Shown piece by piece: positions 62,754 to 64,000 of a stretch of 64,000 bases of DNA; within the stretch, counting starts at the first letter, position 1, and the number at the start of each line of letters is the position of its first letter. The notes below the pieces were generated by a model that searched no databases, was not told where the DNA came from, and saw only the letters and a list, made by a program, of their open reading frames with translations. Origin of the DNA: Cellulosimicrobium sp. ES-005 (lineage in GTDB: Bacteria; Actinomycetota; Actinomycetes; Actinomycetales; Cellulomonadaceae); contig NZ_CP159290.1 of assembly GCF_040448685.1 (NCBI RefSeq), positions 930,001 to 994,000 of the forward strand, written 5' to 3'. A program made the translations under genes and the position numbers.

Positions 62754-64000
62754 CTCTCCGTCGGTCGGGGTCGGGGCTCGTCGTCCGTCGCTCGTTCGCC
62801 GGTGGGAACGGCTCTGCCCAGCCGCTCCGCGAGGAGGAAGACGCCGAGCGCGGCGAGCGATCCGGTGACGAGCACGGTCAGCGGGGTCGGGGCGAGGACG
62901 TCCCACCACCAGCGGGGGTCGCCGTCGAGGTTCGCCACCGGCGTCTCGATGCCGACGGTGAACCTCCGGATCGTGGTGAACAGTGCGACGGCCGCAGCGA
63001 GCGCCAGCGCCACCGCTCCGGTGACGCCTTGTGCCCGGGTCCACTCGACCTTGCCGCGGGCGGTCGCCACGGTGAGGACGCCGACGAGCAGGACGAGCAC
63101 GGGCAGGAGGTAGCGAGGCTGGACGAACGAGCCGGGGAGCACCCCCGACTGCTGGTGCAGGAGCGTCGGCATGCCCCACAGCGCGCCGAGGGCGACGACC
63201 GCCGCGACCAGGGTCCGGGGCGTGGCCTTGCCGAGGCCGAGGAACACGGCGGCGGAGAGGACGGCCCAGACGAGGACGGGGACGAGGGCCGGGAGGGGGA
63301 CGTCGAACCAGCCGAGGCCCCACCCGCCGACGGCTCCGATCCACAGGTCCGGGACCTCGAGCACGGTGCGGAAGGTGTCCCACACGCCGAGCGGCGGTCC
63401 TCCGGGCCCGTCGCTGAAGCCGCCGCTCACCTGACCGCCCTGCGTCGAGCTCAGGTAGAAGAGCGCGCCGACCGCCGCGATGACGGCGCCCGCCACGGCC
63501 GGGACGACGAGGCGGCGGTCGCGGCGGAGAGAGAGGATCGCGACGATGCCGACGGCGAGGCACGCGTAGACGCCCGCGTCGCCTCGTGCCCCCGCGCCGA
63601 GGAAGCCGGCGAGCACGGCGAGCAGGGCCAGCCCGATCTGGCGGCGGCCCTCGACGAGCGTGCTCGCGTAGAGCGCGAGCCACGTCACGCCCGCCGCGAG
63701 GTACGCCCACGAGCTGGGGTTGGTCGACGGGACGACGAACAACCCGAGCGGGACCGCCGTGACGGCGAACGGCAGGACGGCGCTGCGCCGGAGCGGCCGC
63801 GGGACCAGGGCGGCCACCCCGGTGACGAGCCCGACGAAGAGGAGCGCGTTGAACCCCCGCATGAGCAGGACGGACGTCTCGACGTCGGTCGACGCGAACG
63901 CCGACATCGTCGCGTAGAAGACCGGGGGATAGAGGTGCACCGTGTTGACGCGGTCCGTCTCGACGAGCTCGGTCGAGTCGGACCAGCAGGACGCGTCGCG
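62750..64000 (-). CDS. DUF2142 family polytopic membrane protein, 5' part outside the window
   Basis: 417 codons including the stop, open to the window edge, so the N-terminal part is missing. About nine helices are present. HLYPPVFYATMSAFAS early on and PSTNPSSWAYLAAGVTWLALY are typical of DUF2142 (PF09913), a GT-C-like family found in actinobacterial wall and exopolysaccharide loci. The C-terminus is Arg/Pro-rich and cytoplasmic. It is translationally coupled to rmlC, which suggests a link to rhamnose use, for example as a polyprenyl-phosphate-dependent transferase. Confidence 0.85.
   Translation of the reverse strand, partial: RDASCWSDSTELVETDRVNTVHLYPPVFYATMSAFASTDVETSVLLMRGFNALLFVGLVTGVAALVPRPLRRSAVLPFAVTAVPLGLFVVPSTNPSSWAYLAAGVTWLALYASTLVEGRRQIGLALLAVLAGFLGAGARGDAGVYACLAVGIVAILSLRRDRRLVVPAVAGAVIAAVGALFYLSSTQGGQVSGGFSDGPGGPPLGVWDTFRTVLEVPDLWIGAVGGWGLGWFDVPLPALVPVLVWAVLSAAVFLGLGKATPRTLVAAVVALGALWGMPTLLHQQSGVLPGSFVQPRYLLPVLVLLVGVLTVATARGKVEWTRAQGVTGAVALALAAAVALFTTIRRFTVGIETPVANLDGDPRWWWDVLAPTPLTVLVTGSLAALGVFLLAERLGRAVPTGERATDDEPRPRPTER

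Overview
The window is about 73% GC, codes densely on both strands, uses many GTG starts and has almost no long intergenic space. Gene content and style point to a high-GC actinobacterium, most likely Micrococcales of the Cellulomonas/Cellulosimicrobium/Isoptericola kind. That placement is an inference from codon use and gene families, not from a marker gene. I see no rRNA, tRNA, CRISPR array, insertion sequence or prophage.

Layout. (1) 1-5.8 kb: a truncated HisKA_3 sensor kinase, a divergent OmpR-type two-component pair, a GtrA protein, and purK-purE. (2) 6-14.2 kb: two tandem OafA-type acyltransferases with SGNH domains, two LytR-CpsA-Psr (LCP) glycopolymer ligases, and a DUF2304 protein with a GT2 transferase. 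(3) 14.3-17.0 kb: an acetyltransferase, aminotransferase and oxidoreductase operon for 2,3-diacetamido-uronic acid sugars. (4) 17.2-22 kb: two convergent secreted wall proteins (PGRP amidase and SpoIID/LytB) that share FG-GAP repeat domains. (5) 22-37 kb: a long chain of overlapping glycosyltransferase genes with a GtrA, an ABC flippase-type exporter and an acyltransferase. (6) 37-44.6 kb: a WbpI-like 2-epimerase, two CWB2 wall-binding proteins (one an amidase), another acyltransferase and a UDP-sugar 6-dehydrogenase. (7) 44.8-57.6 kb: GT2 enzymes, large polytopic membrane proteins, UDP-galactopyranose mutase, a Wzm/Wzt-type ABC exporter, a galactofuranosyltransferase-like GT2 and an acyltransferase. 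(8) 57.6-64 kb: GT2/GtrA pairs, an SDR epimerase, rmlB, rmlC and a truncated DUF2142 membrane protein.

Taken together this is one very large cell-envelope glycopolymer locus. It supplies precursors (a complete candidate route to UDP-ManNAc3NAcA, UDP-galactofuranose, and part of dTDP-rhamnose synthesis). It also encodes about 17 sugar transferases, five acyltransferases, two different ABC export systems, LCP enzymes that can attach polymer to peptidoglycan, and secreted wall hydrolases with CWB2 or FG-GAP modules. No initiating phosphoglycosyltransferase (WecA/TagO or WbaP type), rmlA or rmlD is visible here.

Transcription signals are unusually legible. At least nine genes have a TANNNT box ending 6-8 bases before an ATG or GTG with no ribosome-binding site, the arrangement of leaderless actinobacterial mRNAs. 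Inside operons, ATGA/GTGA/TGATG stop-start overlaps dominate.
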